Below, in pieces: positions 5,060-6,719 of a DNA stretch of 6,719 nt. The stretch spans positions 1 through 6,719 of the forward strand of contig CACXCK010000029.1 of the NCBI GenBank assembly GCA_902766135.1, written 5' to 3'. The number at the start of each line of letters is the position of its first letter. Within the stretch, counting starts at the first letter, position 1. The position numbers and the translations under genes were made by a program. The stretch is from an uncultured Erysipelotrichaceae bacterium. Its GTDB lineage: Bacteria; Bacillota_I; Bacilli_A; RF39; UBA660. The notes under the pieces are model-generated. The model ran no database searches. It was not told where the DNA came from and saw nothing but the letters and a program-made list of their open reading frames with translations.

Positions 5060-6654
5060 ATTTCTTTAACTTCACCATCTAAAGCTTTAATGGTAACTTT
5101 ACTTCCTTTATTTAGGAATGGTAATAATTCTTTGTTAATTTTTATTGAAGCAAAGTATTTAAGTAATTCTTCATCCGTAATGTAGTAGTAAGTGTTGCCA
5201 TCTATGACGGCGCTTGTAATACTATTAACGGTAATATTTTTTGGCTCTATTTTAGTCTCGTCATGTGTACTTATAGATTCGCCTAAATATTTTTTGGCAG
5301 CAGCCTCTATACCTAGAGATGAATCGTTTACCACTACTTTTTGATAGTCTGTGACATCAACGAAAGCATACATTTTAACTAATCCAGCATTATCTTTTAG
5401 ACTCATTAAGTATGTTGGTTTGCCATTTAAATTTATTAATAATGGGAAACTTGAAATATATCCTTTTTCTTGAACCAATCCTTCAGATGAAGCCATCGCA
5501 CTATACTCCTCTGCTCCTGGGGCTATATAATAACGTGTTTCTTTAGTTCTTAAATTTGAGAGAATAAAGCCAAGATTAGATTCGTCGGTTGATACTGAGG
5601 TAATACCTGTATATAGATAAACATCATCATCCATTACTAGGTAGTTATAGCCTTCTGTGGTATTAACAACGTTCTTTTGACCAAATATAGAATTTATGAA
5701 TCCTCCACCGAATTCGCCCCAGTCATTCATTTGCTCAATAATTAGTTCAGATGGATAGACATGATCTACCCATGATGGTATTTCTTCTAATTTATATTTT
5801 TTAGATTCGCCTGTTACAGGATTTAGTATTACTGCCCCATCTATTTCTTTTCTAAGACCAATTCCAGCATATTTGACAGTAGGTACTATCCAATATGGAT
5901 TACCGTCATTATCTATTTCAAAGTTTGCTTCATCAAATATTGTTGTTGGATAATCTATTCTTAGTTTTCTTCTTAAGTTTTCAAAGAAGTAGGCGCTAGG
6001 CATGTATTTCATACCGTGCTTTATTGTGACAAGTTCGCTAGAGCCATTTACGGAATCAACTTTAATATATCCTTTAATGCCTTCGTTGTGATTAGCAAAA
6101 TACTTAATTAAGCCAGCATATTCAATAGGTGTAACTCTTACAATACTATCATTATAATTAATTTGGGTATATAAATCGCTAACATAGAACTGACTAACCC
6201 ATTCAGTAGCTTGTCCCATAATACGGTCACCTAGTTTTTGACTACTATCTTTATCAAGAAGTGGTGTTTTAGAAAAATCTACTGGGGCAATATCTTCGGT
6301 GAATGAATGCGTTTCATCAACACTTATTCTTGTAGCATACTTACTTGACATAAAAATTGGGCTATTAATAAAATTGATTATTAGTAAGACACATATTGTA
6401 ATTCCGATGATACTAAATAATCTAACAGAAAAATTATTGGTTATTTTTAGTTTATTACCCTTTAAAACCATATTAATTACATTTATTTTCTTTAATGAGT
6501 TTATACCAAAGACAATAGCTGTAATAATGCCAATATTAATTATGTATACCCAAAATAACGGACTATGTAAATTTAATGGCGGTAACATAAAATACCACAT
6601 TATAAAAGCATATAGGAGTATTCCTACAATAGATATAATATCGTTCTTTTTCAT
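5038..6654 (-). CDS. Conserved-looking membrane protein with large extracytoplasmic domain, function unknown
   Basis: I cannot assign a function. Numbered from the ATG at 6654 (538 aa), the protein begins MKKND and has three hydrophobic segments (about 6-25, 32-51 and 79-97). The basic loop at 54-70 should be cytoplasmic, which puts residues of about 98-538 outside. The outer region is soluble-looking, with no Cys and no LPxTG or lipobox. It holds two similar stretches, GNPYWIVPTVKYAG...GAVILNPVTGESKKY (251-287) and GKPTYLMSLKDNAG...YAFVDVTDYQKV (411-440), reminiscent of PepSY-like beta hairpins. I recall similar Clostridia proteins under inconsistent automatic names, so it is probably a conserved Firmicutes family. 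An earlier in-frame ATG (6684) is rejected because it lies in a candidate -10 box, while 6654 has GGAGAG upstream. It converges on sigK. Confidence 0.85.
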   Translation of the reverse strand: MKKNDIISIVGILLYAFIMWYFMLPPLNLHSPLFWVYIINIGIITAIVFGINSLKKINVINMVLKGNKLKITNNFSVRLFSIIGITICVLLIINFINSPIFMSSKYATRISVDETHSFTEDIAPVDFSKTPLLDKDSSQKLGDRIMGQATEWVSQFYVSDLYTQINYNDSIVRVTPIEYAGLIKYFANHNEGIKGYIKVDSVNGSSELVTIKHGMKYMPSAYFFENLRRKLRIDYPTTIFDEANFEIDNDGNPYWIVPTVKYAGIGLRKEIDGAVILNPVTGESKKYKLEEIPSWVDHVYPSELIIEQMNDWGEFGGGFINSIFGQKNVVNTTEGYNYLVMDDDVYLYTGITSVSTDESNLGFILSNLRTKETRYYIAPGAEEYSAMASSEGLVQEKGYISSFPLLINLNGKPTYLMSLKDNAGLVKMYAFVDVTDYQKVVVNDSSLGIEAAAKKYLGESISTHDETKIEPKNITVNSITSAVIDGNTYYYITDEELLKYFASIKINKELLPFLNKGSKVTIKALDGEVKEIISITAR

Positions 6655-6662
6655 TCTAATCA

Positions 6663-6668
6663 CTCTCC
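6663..6668 (-). promoter_or_regulatory. Ribosome binding site supporting the 6654 start
   Basis: GGAGAG on the minus strand lies 8 nt before the ATG at 6654 (10 nt counting from GGAG). The alternative ATG at 6684 has no SD-like sequence, and the extra ten residues it would add (MIYYFWRVIR) look like translated leader. Confidence 0.65.
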
Positions 6669-6674
6669 AAAAAT

Positions 6675-6683
6675 AATATATCA
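6675..6683 (-). promoter_or_regulatory. Candidate extended -10 promoter of the membrane-protein gene
   Basis: The minus strand reads TGATATATT, which fits TGnTATAAT with one mismatch. The expected start of transcription is about 6667-6669, which leaves only about 14 nt of leader but includes the Shine-Dalgarno site. No recognisable -35 is present (GTTTTA at 17-nt spacing). The preceding A gives the 8-mer ATGATATA, also present in front of yqeG. Confidence 0.5.
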
Positions 6684-6719
6684 TATTTTAAGCAATAATA
6701 AAACTGATTATTTAAATCA

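Noticed and set aside
6299..6676. 125-codon plus-strand open frame rich in Ile and Leu
   Set aside because: It is antisense to the membrane-spanning part of the minus-strand gene; its hydrophobicity reflects the complement of hydrophobic codons, and no start signal is seen.

Overview
The window comes from the chromosome of a low-GC, Gram-positive-type bacterium. The best guess is Firmicutes/Bacilli, perhaps a gut lineage near the Erysipelotrichia or RF39-like groups; this placement is inference. The support is AT-rich DNA, strong Shine-Dalgarno sites of the AAAGGTGAT and GGAGG type, a YqeG-YqeH pair as in Bacillus, and a sporulation-type sigma factor. TGA is used as a stop (miaA and the membrane-protein gene) and tryptophan is TGG, so the genetic code is the standard bacterial one, not that of Mycoplasma.

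Bases 79-4172, minus strand, hold a four-gene operon read yqeG -> yqeH -> mutL -> miaA. Two of its junctions overlap (8 and 14 bp) and the third is a 15-bp gap. It combines a HAD-family phosphatase, a ribosome-assembly GTPase of the circularly permuted class, the mismatch-repair protein MutL and the tRNA A37 prenyltransferase MiaA. A candidate extended -10 promoter lies just upstream of yqeG, and a stem-loop with T-runs on both strands (13-36) closes the operon. All four proteins serve core translation or genome-maintenance functions.

Bases 4348-5034, plus strand, encode an intact sporulation sigma factor resembling SigK, divergent from yqeG across about 175 bp of very AT-rich DNA. It converges on the last gene (5038-6654, minus strand), which encodes a roughly 538-residue protein with three predicted membrane segments and a large extracytoplasmic region of unknown function. 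The two convergent stop codons both lie inside one perfect 11-bp stem-loop that can act as a terminator in both directions.

Three start codons were moved downstream of the longest open frame (yqeG, mutL, and the membrane-protein gene). The reasons are Shine-Dalgarno placement, alignment with recalled Bacillus homologues, and in two cases a candidate -10 box that overlaps or abuts the longer start. No mobile element, CRISPR array, tRNA or rRNA was seen. The window is mostly conserved core genes; the least explained element is the membrane protein, followed by degenerate motifs in YqeH and MutL and the unusual leader of the sigma factor.
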